DNA from: Desulfobacteraceae bacterium UBA2174
Lineage (GTDB): Bacteria; Desulfobacterota; Desulfobacteria; Desulfobacterales; UBA2174
Length of the DNA stretch: 53,064 nt
NCBI GenBank assembly: GCA_002327445.1
Contig: DCWA01000042.1
Span: 1 to 53,064 of the forward strand
Direction: 5' to 3'
In this document: piece by piece, positions 27,387 to 36,600 of the stretch
How the letters are laid out: every line of letters begins with the position of its first letter
Position numbering within the stretch: position 1 is the stretch's first letter
Made by a program: the position numbers and the translations under genes
Notes under the pieces: model-generated
The model's input: only the letters and a program-made list of their open reading frames with translations
What the model was told of the DNA's origin: nothing
Databases searched by the model: none

Positions 27387-28190
27387 TTACCCCTGGCTGT
27401 CCAGAAACGCTGCCAGTGCCGCGTTGACCGCCTCGGGCGCCTCGATGGTGGTCAAGTGCCCGGAATTGGCGATGACCTTCAACTGGGCGCCGGGTATTTT
27501 TTCCACCATGCGCATAGCCTTTTCCACCGGGGTAGGAACGTCCTTTTCACCCACGACAACCAACGTCGGTATCCGGATGGCATCGATCTGTTCGTAAACG
27601 CTTCCCCTGGAAAAGATCCCTTTGGCGAAGTCCACCACGGCCCGGCGGTCATTGGCCATCATGCGCCGCTGCCACTGGCGCACTTCTTGGGATCGGGATG
27701 GATCCTGGAGAAACCCGGAACCGAAGAAGACCGGCATGGCCCGCCCGACCACCGGCCGGTAGCCGAGCCAGCGCAGGGCGAACAGCATCAGGCGATACTG
27801 TTTCATGGCCTCGGGGGGCTCGGCATCGGCCGAGGTGTCCATCAGGACCAGGGACTTGAGCAGTTCGGGGCGCCGGATCGCGATGCGCAACCCGATAAAG
27901 CCCCCGGTGGAAAGCCCCACGAAATGGCATGGCGAACAGCCCAACGCCTCGATCAGACCTGTGGCATCCTGGTAGAGGTTCTCCATCTCGTAGCCGCTGC
28001 GGGCCACCTCGCTTTTGCCGTGCCCACGATGGTCGTAGGCGATGCAGCGGTAGCGACCCTTGAGGGCAGCGATCTGCGGATCGAAATGACGGCTGTCCAG
28101 CAGGAAACTGTGGGAGAAAACGATAGTTTCCGGTCCGGATCCTTGTTCGGTGTAGTGCAATCTGACGCCGTTGACCAGGATGTCGGGCAT
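27387..28190 (-). CDS. Alpha/beta hydrolase
   Basis: The 267-residue protein is a cytoplasmic alpha/beta hydrolase with the HRGHGKS oxyanion region, nucleophile elbow GLSTGG (Ser near residue 93), acid in VVGEKDVPTP and catalytic His in NSGHLTTIEAP. It resembles the enol-lactonase/haloperoxidase-like branch, but the substrate cannot be fixed. AAGGAGG precedes the ATG. It is convergent with the slp pair and has no same-strand partner nearby. Confidence 0.85.
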   Translation of the reverse strand: MPDILVNGVRLHYTEQGSGPETIVFSHSFLLDSRHFDPQIAALKGRYRCIAYDHRGHGKSEVARSGYEMENLYQDATGLIEALGCSPCHFVGLSTGGFIGLRIAIRRPELLKSLVLMDTSADAEPPEAMKQYRLMLFALRWLGYRPVVGRAMPVFFGSGFLQDPSRSQEVRQWQRRMMANDRRAVVDFAKGIFSRGSVYEQIDAIRIPTLVVVGEKDVPTPVEKAMRMVEKIPGAQLKVIANSGHLTTIEAPEAVNAALAAFLDSQG

Positions 28191-28411
28191 CGTCTTGCCT
28201 CCTTTGGGCAGTGGGTGGCTTCGCAGGAAGGGATGGAAAATTCTTGAACGCCTAAGTGGCTATTGTCAATCATAAAAATCCTGGACGTCAAGTTGCCGAA
28301 ACAAATCTCAAGTGCCCAGCCTAAAGATAGAGGAAAGGGTTTGAAACCCTGCCATCCGTATCGAGGCGCCGAAGCGTAAGGTTTCGGAAATGGTGGGTGC
28401 ATCGTAGGGGC
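28191..28411. other. Gene-free spacer
   Basis: No gene is seen. The only structure is a perfect short palindrome AGGGTTT-G-AAACCCT at 28336-28350. Confidence 0.6.
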
Positions 28412-28668
28412 GGAAAGAGACAGCGGTACACCAAAGAATTCAAAGAGGACGCGGTCCGGCTGGTTTTGGAGCAAGGGTACAACTGTAGGGAGGCGACCCG
28501 ACGGCTGGGGGTCGGTAGCTCCAGCCTGACGCGCTGGGTCCGGGAGCATCGCGATGACCAGCAGCAGCGCAGCTAGACGGGAAAGACCCACCGTGAGCTG
28601 AAGGCGGAGATCCGCCAGTTAAAGAAAGAGAACCAGCGGCTCCAGATGGAGCGTGAAATCTTAAAAAA
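28412..28668 (+). pseudogene. IS3-family transposase OrfA remnant
   Basis: The frame reads as an IS3-family OrfA: KRQRYTKEFKEDAVRLVLEQ, a helix-turn-helix GVGSSSLTRWVREH, and a leucine-zipper-like tail (RQLKKENQRLQMEREILKK). It has an internal TAG at 28573-28575, no OrfB follows and I find no terminal inverted repeats. It is therefore a decayed remnant. It ends in an A6G run of the kind used for OrfA/OrfB frameshifting and abuts the tail of an activator gene. Confidence 0.85.
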
Positions 28669-28764
28669 GCCGCGGCCATCTTGGGCATGCATCCCAGCAC
28701 CCTGCGGCGCCGGATGGACAACCTGAGAATTGCCTACGGGCGAAAGGCCGGGCGAAACGGTTGA
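28669..28764 (+). pseudogene. C-terminal Fis-type helix-turn-helix of a sigma-54 activator (fragment)
   Basis: The 31-residue fragment contains AAAILGMHPSTLRRRMDNLRI, the Fis-type DNA-binding helix-turn-helix found at the end of sigma-54-dependent activators, then a stop. It is similar to the end of the intact activator at 42.6-44.0 kb (AAEILGLDRSTLRARMRKL). The rest of the gene has been replaced by the IS3 remnant. It lies about 480 bases upstream of the first stress-island operator. Confidence 0.78.
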
Positions 28765-28765
28765 C

Positions 28766-29101
28766 TCAGAGCAATTCAGAGGTCCGCCCAGGAAAGCTAA
28801 CTTCCCCCGTCCAATCCCGGCACAGCACATCCGCCTGCTCCAGCACCGTCAAGGTCGCCTTCTCCTGTTTGTCGGGCGCATAGCCATACTTTCGCAGGAT
28901 CCGCTTGATGATCACCCGCATCTTGGCGTGCACCTTCTCCCGGACGGTCCAGTCGATGGTGATGCTGTTCTTCACCACCCGGACCAGTTCCTGAGGATAT
29001 GGGTGCAGGGTTTCGTCGCCGAGCACGGCCACGGCGCTGTCGTTGACCTCCAGAGCGTCGTAGAAGGCCACCTCGTCATTAGTCAAATCCAGATCTTTGC
29101 A
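28766..29101 (-). pseudogene. C-terminal fragment of type I restriction enzyme HsdR
   Basis: The fragment of about 106 residues (ATG at 29086) matches the C-terminal EcoEI-like region of HsdR: DEVAFYDALEVNDSAV, LGDETL, SITIDWTVREKVHAKMR, IIKRILRKYGYAPDKQ and VLEQADVLC. The helicase and nuclease domains are missing, and an in-frame TAA precedes it about 40 bases upstream. No hsdM or hsdS is present. It is a leftover of a lost restriction system. Confidence 0.8.
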
Positions 29102-29247
29102 CCGCCAGTGTATTTTTATGGAACACAGTTAAGGCGAGTGCCTTGAACAGCGGCATTTTCCCATGTTTTGGACTATCACGTACCTCCGGGCTGCCTGGAA
29201 TGGGAACTTGTTCACGAAAACAGTTTGTTTCCGTCTCTGAGTTATTT

Positions 29248-29278
29248 GGTCAAATATGATCAATGGTCATATTTGACC
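29248..29278. promoter_or_regulatory. Activator-binding palindrome 1 upstream of the ftsH unit
   Basis: Perfect 12-bp arms GGTCAAATATGA and TCATATTTGACC are separated by 7 bases (TCAATGG). A nearly identical element is at 44216-44246. It lies about 115 bases upstream of a -24/-12 promoter, the usual distance for a sigma-54 enhancer site. Confidence 0.85.
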
Positions 29279-29377
29279 ACTTTTGCTAACCATTTCTGCA
29301 CTGTCCGTTTGAGCTTGTTCATCAAATCTGCCCATTAAAACAACTAAATAAAGTTTCGTTAGGAGATACTTCATTTC

Positions 29378-29393
29378 AGGCACGAATTTTGAG
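29378..29393 (+). promoter_or_regulatory. Sigma-54 (-24/-12) promoter of the ABM-ftsH unit
   Basis: AGGCACG-AATT-TTGAG fits the -24 GGCAC and -12 TTG elements with exact spacing. It directs transcription toward the gene at 29543 and ftsH. The matching promoter at 44345 has the same spacing and ending. Confidence 0.82.
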
Positions 29394-29542
29394 TAGATGA
29401 ACCGTAGATCGGTAAAACAGCAAACAAGGAACACGGGAATCACGGGGGCTACCATCATGGTTCTTCACCAAAAAAAGAAAGCACACAATGGTTGCAATTT
29501 GAAAATAAAACTGAAAATCGGTTATGCCGGAAAGTGGCTACC

Positions 29543-29872
29543 ATGATCATCATTCGAATAAGCATGGAAGCGTTGCCCGAAAAGCAAAAAGAGGTAGTGC
29601 AAACAATTCTTTCATTGATGGCCTCCATGAAAAGAGAGGCGGGGTGTCTAAGTTATACGTTCTTCTGCGAAATGAAGGATAAAAACGTGCTTTGCATGCT
29701 CGAGGAGTGGGAGAGCCGTGAGAAGCTGGACAATTATCTAAGATCGGACTTTTTCGCTGTTTTGCTGGGAACCAAAAGTCTATTGCGCCAGGCGCACAAC
29801 ATTCAAATTTACACGATCCGAAAAACCGAAGGGATGGAAGCTGTAACTGCTGTGCGTGATGTAAAAAACTAG
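29543..29872 (+). CDS. Antibiotic biosynthesis monooxygenase (ABM) domain protein
   Basis: The 109-residue protein is a single dimeric alpha+beta barrel ABM domain: MIIIRISMEALPEKQKEVVQ, MKREAGCLSYTFFCEM, VLCMLEEWESREKLDNYLRS and an HNIQIYTI strand. I take the ATG at 29543; an upstream TTG start would add 17 residues without homology. It is the first gene after the sigma-54 promoter and precedes ftsH by 94 bases. Such domains act in quinol or heme-like oxidations or quorum-signal processing; the reaction here is unknown. Confidence 0.78.
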   Translation: MIIIRISMEALPEKQKEVVQTILSLMASMKREAGCLSYTFFCEMKDKNVLCMLEEWESREKLDNYLRSDFFAVLLGTKSLLRQAHNIQIYTIRKTEGMEAVTAVRDVKN

Positions 29873-29966
29873 ATTTTTCAAAAATTTCAAGACTTATGAA
29901 TGAAACGCTTGGCGAATGAAAGAAGAAAGCACCACACAAAAAGGCTTGAGAATCAAGGGAAAATAA

Positions 29967-31955
29967 ATGGCGTCAAATGAAAAAAAAGATCCAATCGTCA
30001 ATTTGGTGGACAAGTTGCGTTCATTTTTCGGCTTCGAAAATCATCCGAAAAATCAAACGGCTTTGCCGGGCAAAGGCGGTTTCAAACTATGGTATTTCCT
30101 ATTTGCCATGATTACATTTTCATATCTGCTTCCGCTCCTGTTTTCTCCAAAAACAGAGACAATTCCCTATGGTCAATTTAAACAGTATGTCGCCGAAGGG
30201 ATTGCCGGCCAGTTGATCATCGGGCCTGAAAACATCAATGGCGTGCTGGCAGGATCGCCGCAAAGAAAATTCACCACGGTTCGGGTCAATGACCCCGACT
30301 TGGTAAGGCACCTGGATGAAAAGGAGATCGGCTATTCAGGCCGGCACGACAATCGATTTTTGAGCAGCCTCTTATCCTGGATTTTACCCCTTGGCATTTT
30401 ATTCCTGATTTGGCGCTTTACCCTGAAAAAGATGGGCGCAGGCATGGGGGTCATGTCCTTTTCCAAGAGCAAGGCCAAGATTTTCGCGGAAAGCGACACC
30501 AAGGTCTCGTTTGCCGATGTGGCCGGCATCGATGAGGCCAAGGAAGAGCTCGAGGAAGTGGTCGAATTTCTCAAGACCCCGGAAAAATTTCAGAAATTGG
30601 GAGGCCGAATCCCAAAGGGGGTGTTGCTGGTCGGCCCGCCGGGAACCGGCAAAACGCTTCTGGCGCGGGCCGTGGCCGGGGAGGCCAAAGTGCCTTTCTT
30701 TTCCATCAGCGGGTCCGAATTCGTGGAGATGTTTGTCGGCGTCGGAGCTGCCCGGGTCCGTGATCTGTTCTCGCAGGCCGCGGCGCAGGCGCCTTGCATC
30801 ATCTTCATCGATGAACTGGACGCCCTGGGCAAAGCCCGGGGGATGAACGTGATGGGCGGGCATGACGAACGGGAGCAAACGCTGAATCAACTTCTGGTGG
30901 AGATGGACGGGTTTGAAACCAATAAAGGGGTCATCATCATGGCCGCCACCAATCGGCCGGAAATCCTGGATCCGGCATTGTTGCGCCCGGGGCGTCTGGA
31001 CCGGCAGGTGCTGGTGGACCGACCGGATATCAACGGGCGGGAAGCCATCTTGAAAATCCATTCCCGGACCGTGGTGTTGGGCCCCGAAGTCGATCTGCGC
31101 ACGATTGCCGGTCGAACGCCGGGTTTTGTGGGCGCGGATCTGGCCAACATCGTCAATGAGGCGGCCTTGCTGGCGGCCCGCAACGATAAGGACAAGGTCG
31201 AATCGGCGGATTTCGACGAAGCCATCGACCGGGTGGTCGCCGGCCTTCAGAAGAAGAACCGGGTGATGAACGCCAGGGAGAAGGAAATCGTCGCCTTTCA
31301 TGAATCCGGACATGCCATCGTGGCCGAATCGGTGGCGCACGCCGATCCGGTGCATAAGATATCCATCATTCCCCGCGGCATTGCCGCGCTCGGCTACACC
31401 CAGCAGCAGCCCACGGAGGACCGCTATCTGTTGACGCGCTCGGAGTTGAAAGATCGCCTGGCCGTTCTGTTGGGTGGCCGGGTTGCCGAGGAGTTGGCGT
31501 TCGATGAAATCTCCACCGGGGCGCAGAACGACCTGCAGCGGGCCTCCGACATCGCCCGGGCCATGGTCACGGAATACGGCATGAGCGATCTGCTGGGCCT
31601 GGTGAGCTATGAGCGCCCGCGCCAGCCGATGTTTTTGCCGGATAGCTTTTCACCGGGCAAACACTACAGCGAAGCCAAAGCCGCCCAAATTGATGAAGAG
31701 GTCACGCGCTTTGTCGATGAAGCCCATCAACGCGTACGCAAAATCCTCTCCCAGCGGCGCTCGGTCCTCGATGATTTGGCCCATCTGCTTTCGCGGAAGG
31801 AAAGCGTGCAGGGCGAGGAGCTGAGACAGATGCTGGCGGCGGCCGGACCACCGTCATCGTCTGTCGGGCCACATGAAACCAATGCCGCAACAGAAAGCAT
31901 GGCTTTGACTATGGATTTACAAGATCGGACCCGGGAGGATTCTCATGAAGCCTAA
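29967..31955 (+). CDS. ftsH: ATP-dependent zinc metalloprotease FtsH
   Basis: The 662-residue membrane protease has TM1 at about residues 39-58, a periplasmic segment, TM2 at 133-150, and an AAA+ domain with Walker A GPPGTGKT and Walker B IIFIDELDA. It also has the second region of homology (ATNRPEILDPALLRPGRLD) and the zinc site HESGH with the third ligand downstream. It degrades damaged membrane proteins. Its place inside a stress island behind a sigma-54 promoter suggests an accessory FtsH rather than the housekeeping copy. The stop overlaps the start of the LapA-like gene by 11 bases. Confidence 0.96.
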   Translation: MASNEKKDPIVNLVDKLRSFFGFENHPKNQTALPGKGGFKLWYFLFAMITFSYLLPLLFSPKTETIPYGQFKQYVAEGIAGQLIIGPENINGVLAGSPQRKFTTVRVNDPDLVRHLDEKEIGYSGRHDNRFLSSLLSWILPLGILFLIWRFTLKKMGAGMGVMSFSKSKAKIFAESDTKVSFADVAGIDEAKEELEEVVEFLKTPEKFQKLGGRIPKGVLLVGPPGTGKTLLARAVAGEAKVPFFSISGSEFVEMFVGVGAARVRDLFSQAAAQAPCIIFIDELDALGKARGMNVMGGHDEREQTLNQLLVEMDGFETNKGVIIMAATNRPEILDPALLRPGRLDRQVLVDRPDINGREAILKIHSRTVVLGPEVDLRTIAGRTPGFVGADLANIVNEAALLAARNDKDKVESADFDEAIDRVVAGLQKKNRVMNAREKEIVAFHESGHAIVAESVAHADPVHKISIIPRGIAALGYTQQQPTEDRYLLTRSELKDRLAVLLGGRVAEELAFDEISTGAQNDLQRASDIARAMVTEYGMSDLLGLVSYERPRQPMFLPDSFSPGKHYSEAKAAQIDEEVTRFVDEAHQRVRKILSQRRSVLDDLAHLLSRKESVQGEELRQMLAAAGPPSSSVGPHETNAATESMALTMDLQDRTREDSHEA

Positions 31956-32166
31956 AAAAATCATCGGAGCGAGCCTGGCCGGATTGGCGCTTTTATTCAT
32001 CATGCAAAATGTCGCTGTCATGAATCTGCGGTTTTTGTTCTGGACCCTGTCGATGTCCGGTGCCCTGTTGATGCTACTGGTTTTGTCGGTGGGCGTCCTT
32101 CTGGGCTGGCTGCTCCACAGTGGCTTCGGCAGAAGAAAAAGCAACGCCGAATTCTCTGATGGTTGA
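31945..32166 (+). CDS. LapA/DUF1049-like small membrane protein
   Basis: The 73-residue protein has two hydrophobic helices (about 8-23 and 36-60) with a QNVAVMNLRFLFW strand-like link, the pattern of LapA (DUF1049) proteins that assist lipopolysaccharide assembly. It overlaps ftsH by 11 bases. LapA/B work with FtsH in controlling LPS synthesis in enterics, so the pairing is interesting, but no LapB is present. Confidence 0.75.
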   Translation: MKPKKIIGASLAGLALLFIMQNVAVMNLRFLFWTLSMSGALLMLLVLSVGVLLGWLLHSGFGRRKSNAEFSDG

Positions 32167-32248
32167 CAGGCAACCCGGAGCGCGGGAAGGGTTGGACGTG
32201 GCAACGGTCATGATCAACGGTCACATCATCATCCACAAGGAGGAAGCC

Positions 32249-32428
32249 ATGAAATCGAGCACAAGAGACCACGTGGAAGGCAAGCTTCACCAGGTCAAGG
32301 GTAAGATCAAGGAAGTCGCCGGCAAAATCGCCGACAACCCTGAACTGGAAATCGAAGGCAAGGCTGAAAATCTTGACGGGAAACTTCAGGAAAAGATCGG
32401 CGAGGCCAAGGACGTCGTCGGGAAGTAA
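32249..32428 (+). CDS. CsbD-family stress protein
   Basis: The 59-residue charged protein has the CsbD pattern (HVEGKLHQVKGKIKEVAGKI, AENLDGKLQEKIGEAKDVVGK). AAGGAGG lies before its ATG. CsbD proteins are general-stress proteins of unknown mechanism. It stands between the LapA-like and lmo0937-like genes. Confidence 0.88.
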   Translation: MKSSTRDHVEGKLHQVKGKIKEVAGKIADNPELEIEGKAENLDGKLQEKIGEAKDVVGK

Positions 32429-32477
32429 CCACAGGCACCTGCCAAGGGGATTTGACGGGATCGGGAAGGAGACTGCC

Positions 32478-32627
32478 ATGCTTTGGACCATATTTGTAGT
32501 TCTTTTGGTTCTCTGGGCGCTTGGATTATTGACCGGCTACACCTTGGGGGGAGTCATTCACGCCCTGCTGGTGATTGCCATCGTGGTGGTGCTGATCCAG
32601 GTTCTTCAAGGGCGCCGGCGGCTGTGA
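32478..32627 (+). CDS. lmo0937-family membrane protein
   Basis: The 49-residue protein has two hydrophobic helices (MLWTIFVVLLVLWALGLLTG and HALLVIAIVVVLIQVL) and a basic tail. This is the lmo0937 small membrane protein pattern. AAGGAG precedes the ATG. Members are commonly found near CsbD and BON genes; function unknown. Confidence 0.85.
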   Translation: MLWTIFVVLLVLWALGLLTGYTLGGVIHALLVIAIVVVLIQVLQGRRRL

Positions 32628-32681
32628 GCCGCCGAGGCCTTGTCACCCAATAATGAAGCATCTAAAAAAGGAGTGTCGATC

Positions 32682-32996
32682 ATGAACACGAAACACAAGA
32701 TTATCGGAAGTTTGGTGGCTTGCATCGTTTTGTTCACCTTTTTGAGCTGCGCATCGACATCAAAAAAGTCCAGTACCGGAGAATATGTTGACGATTCGGT
32801 CATCACGACCAAGGTCAAGGCGCTGCTGGCTGAGGACGATTTTCTCAAGTCCTTCCGGATCAGCGTCGAGACCTACAAGGGCGTCGTTCAATTGAGCGGC
32901 TTCGTCAATACGCAGGATGCCGTTGCCAAGGCGGGACGAATCGCGCGCAGCGTCAAGGGGGTTCAATCCGTCAAGAATGATCTGATCGTGAAATAG
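32682..32996 (+). CDS. BON-domain lipoprotein 1
   Basis: The 104-residue protein has a lipoprotein signal (TFLSC, Cys near residue 23) and one BON domain (residues 36-104: DDSVITTKVKALLAEDDFL, VVQLSGFVNTQDAV, VKGVQSVKNDLIVK). BON domains bind phospholipid membranes and are in osmotic-stress proteins such as OsmY. AAAAGGAG precedes the ATG. Confidence 0.9.
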   Translation: MNTKHKIIGSLVACIVLFTFLSCASTSKKSSTGEYVDDSVITTKVKALLAEDDFLKSFRISVETYKGVVQLSGFVNTQDAVAKAGRIARSVKGVQSVKNDLIVK

Positions 32997-33012
32997 CAAA
33001 AGGAGATTGAAA

Positions 33013-33420
33013 ATGCGTCTATCGCACAAAGGTTTCTTCATCGTTTTTTTGCTATCCATATTTCTTGCATTATCCGGTTGCGAACAAAAGGGAGGCGCCG
33101 AAAAGGCCGGGGAAAAAATTGATCAGGCGGCTGAAAAGGCAGGTGAAAAAATTGAAGGGGCCAAGGAGGCGATTGGCAATAGTGCCGAAAAAGCTGGGGA
33201 ATACCTGGATGATACCGCGATTACAGCCAAGATCAAGGCGGGTATTCTGGGCGACCCATTGCTTAAGGTGGCCGAGATCAACGTGATCACGAAAGACGGC
33301 GTGGTCACGTTGAACGGGGTGGTCGATTCCCAGCAAAGTATCGACCGGGCAATGGAAATCACCCAAAGCGTCAAAGAGGTGAAATCGGTCGAAAACAACC
33401 TCGTCGTCAAGGGCTCCTGA
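33013..33420 (+). CDS. BON-domain lipoprotein 2
   Basis: The 135-residue lipoprotein (LALSGC signal, Cys near residue 22) has a heptad-like AEKAGEKI repeat before one BON domain (DDTAITAKIKAGILGDPLL, GVVTLNGVVDSQQS). I use the ATG at 33013, seven bases after AGGAG, rather than a TTG at 33007. It follows BON lipoprotein 1 by 16 bases and ends before a strong terminator. Confidence 0.9.
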   Translation: MRLSHKGFFIVFLLSIFLALSGCEQKGGAEKAGEKIDQAAEKAGEKIEGAKEAIGNSAEKAGEYLDDTAITAKIKAGILGDPLLKVAEINVITKDGVVTLNGVVDSQQSIDRAMEITQSVKEVKSVENNLVVKGS

Positions 33421-33443
33421 TACTCGCGCCACTTGCGCGACTT

Positions 33444-33478
33444 CGGATCGGGTCCATCGTCGGACCCGATCCGATTTT
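33444..33478 (+). terminator. Terminator after the BON genes
   Basis: CGGATCGGGTCC and GGACCCGATCCG form a 12-bp stem with a 6-base loop (ATCGTC), followed by ATTTT. It separates the small stress genes from the giant ndvB gene. Confidence 0.78.
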
Positions 33479-33619
33479 CCCAAGAGGCCCGTCACCTTCC
33501 GCCTTCCCGGCACCCGATCCATACGAACCAACCGCTGTGCGATAGGACGCCCCCCAAGTCAGTTGCCTGGCGGACTGCAAACACCCTCCTTGGGAGGACG
33601 CCGGAAGGATACGTTAAGA

Positions 33620-36600
33620 ATGAAAACGCGCAGCGAGCAGATTCGCAGTATCCTTTTTCATTTTTGGGCCAATCGCCGCCGGACCGGAGCGGCGCCATCG
33701 GTCGCCTGCGCCGAGCCGCCGTTGCGAGCGGAACTGTTCAGTAGCGAACAGATGAAGCTGCACGGGGAGGCGCTGGCGAACTCCCATAAACTGAGTACGG
33801 GGCACGCTTCGGACCGGCTGTTGCCGCGCCTTACGGAAAATGAAGGCGTCCTGATGGCGACCTGCAACCTATTAACGGAGGCCATCAAGGCCAAGCAGCG
33901 GATCGACCCGGCCGGGGAATGGTTGCTCGATAATTTCTATTTGATCGAGGAGCAGATACGGACGGCCAGACGACACTTGCCCAAGGGATACAGCCGGGAA
34001 CTGCCGCGCCTGCTGAACCTTCCATCGGCCGGGCTTCCCCGCGTCTACGACATCGCCCTGGAGATTATCGCCCACGGCGACGGGCGGGTGGACCCGGAAA
34101 ATCTGAGCAGTTTCGTGGTTGCCTACCAGTCGGTGACCATTCTCAAGATCGGTGAATTGTGGGCCATCCCCATCATGCTGCGCCTGGCCCTGATCGAGAA
34201 TTTGCGCCGGGTGGCCGCCCGGATCGCCGCGAGCAGGATCGAGCGCAACCGGGCCAACCATTGGGCCGATCTGATGACGGAGATTGCCGCCCGGGACCCC
34301 AAGAACCTGATTCTGGCGGTCGCCGATATGGCACGTGCCAAGCCTCCGATGGTGAGCGCTTTTGTCGCCGAGCTGACGCGCTGCCTGCAGAGTCAAGGCT
34401 CCGCTCTATCCCTGCCGCTCACCTGGATTGAACAGCAATTGTCCGAGTGCGGCCAGACCATCGAACAACTGGTGCACGCGGAGACCCAACAACAAGCCGC
34501 CGATCAGGTTTCCATGAGCAACAGCATCGGCAGCCTGCGTTTTTTGGGGGCGATGGCCTGGCGCGAGTTCGTCGAGACGATGAGCATCGTCGAGCAGACG
34601 CTACGTGAAGATCCCGGAGACGTATACGGCGAGATGGATTTTGCCACCCGTGATTGCTACCGTCACGTCGTGGAGAAGATTGCCAAGCGCAGTCCGCACA
34701 CCGAGAGCGAGGTGGCGCGCCGGGCGATTCATCTGGCGCAAGAGGGCGCGGCCGCCAAAGGCGGCTCAGACCGTGAAGCGCATGTCGGGTTCTATCTGAT
34801 CGACGAGGGATTGACCCGGCTCGAAGGCATGGCGCGGGTGCGCTTGTCGCCCGCCGAAATCCTGCGCAAAATCGGAAGCCGCTTTTCTTTGCCGCTCTAT
34901 GGCGGCGCCATCCTGTTGCTGACGGCAATCTTCACCGGCCCCCTCGCGGCCAGGGCCCATAGCGCCGGGTTGCCGGTTTGGGCGCTCGGGTTGTTTGGAT
35001 TGCTCTGGCTGGTGTGCACCAGTCATCTGGCGGTGGCCCTGGTAAACTGGCTGGCGACGGCACTGGCCACGCCGCATCCGCTGCCGCGCATGGATTTTTC
35101 CCAAGGCATTCCCTCGGAATTGCGCACGCTGGTGGTGGTCCCGACGATGCTCACCGGCACTGAGAGCATCGAGGAGCTGATCGAGGCCCTGGAAGTCCGC
35201 TTCCTGGCCAATCGGGATGACCACCTCCACTTCGGCCTGCTCACCGATTTCCGCGACGCCGTGGAAGAAAAGCTGCCGGAAGACGAATCGCTCTTGCGGC
35301 TGGCCCGTCAGAAAATCGAAGCATTGAACAGCCAGTACCGGTGTCCGGAAGGCGATCGCTTCTACCTGTTTCATCGCCCGCGTCGATGGAATCCGCGCGA
35401 CCGGATCTGGATGGGCTACGAGCGCAAGCGCGGCAAACTGACGGATTTAAATGCGTTTCTGCGCGGCGCGGCCGACGGCGCCCCGATGGATCGCTTCACC
35501 CTCGTGGTGGGTGACACCCGGGTTTTAGCGAACGTCAAGTACGTGATCACCCTGGATACCGATACCCAACTGGCGCGCGATTCAGCATGGCAGTTTGTGG
35601 GGGCCATGGCGCACCCGCTCAATCGTGCGCGTTACGACCCGGAGAAACAACGCGTCGTGGCGGGATACGGCATTCTCCAGCCACGGGTGGCGGTGAGTCT
35701 TTCCGGCAGGAACCGGTCACGGTATGCGCACCTGTGCGCCAGTGATGCCGGCATCGATCCCTATACCCGCGCTGTTTCCGATGTGTACCAAGACCTGTTC
35801 GGTGAAGGCTCGTTCATCGGCAAGGGCATTTATGAGGTGGATGCCTTCGAACGGGCTTTGGCGGGGCGTTTCCCGGCCAACCGGATCCTCAGCCACGATC
35901 TTCTGGAAGGCTGTTATGCCCGGGCCGGGCTGCTCAGCGATGTCCAGTTGTACGAGGAGTATCCATCCAGCTACAGTTCGGATGTGAGCCGCCGGCATCG
36001 TTGGATTCGCGGCGATTGGCAGATTGCCCGCTGGCTGTTGCCGGATATCCCCGTCCCCAACAGGCGGCGGCCGAAAAAATCGCTCTCGATGCTGTCCCGC
36101 TGGAAGATCTTCGACAACCTGCGACGCAGTCTGGTGGCGGCGGCGTTGACACTCATGCTGCTGACGGGGTGGATCGTTTTTCCGTCCCCGGGGTTCTGGA
36201 CCTGGGCGGTGATCGGCATCATCCTGATTCCCGCATTATGCGCCTCGGCTCTGAAGTTGCTACTGAAGTCCGACGATGAGACGCTGGGACAGCACCTCGC
36301 TGCCGAAGCGCGCACGGCCCTGCGCAACATCTTTCAAGCCGCGTTTACCCTCGTATGTCTTCCCTATGAAGGGTTTTTCAGCCTGGATGCCGTAACGCGC
36401 GCCGGTTGGCGGATGCTGATTTCACACCGGCAATTGCTCCAATGGGATCTGTCGGGTGACGCGGCCCGCCAAAACGGCACGGGCTTGGCCGACTCCTGGC
36501 GAACCATGTGGTTTGCCCCTGTTCTGGCAGCCGCTACGGCGATTTATTTGATCCTGTCAAGGCCGGCATCCCTCGCCGTTGCAGGACCTGTCCTGTGCCT

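Noticed and set aside
28440..28830. Open frames on the minus strand over the IS3 remnant
   Set aside because: They are antisense shadows without homology; the plus-strand OrfA motif is clear.
29248..29278. Palindrome 1 as a terminator
   Set aside because: No T-run follows, it is AT-rich in the arms, and its twin at 44216 has the same distance to a sigma-54 promoter.
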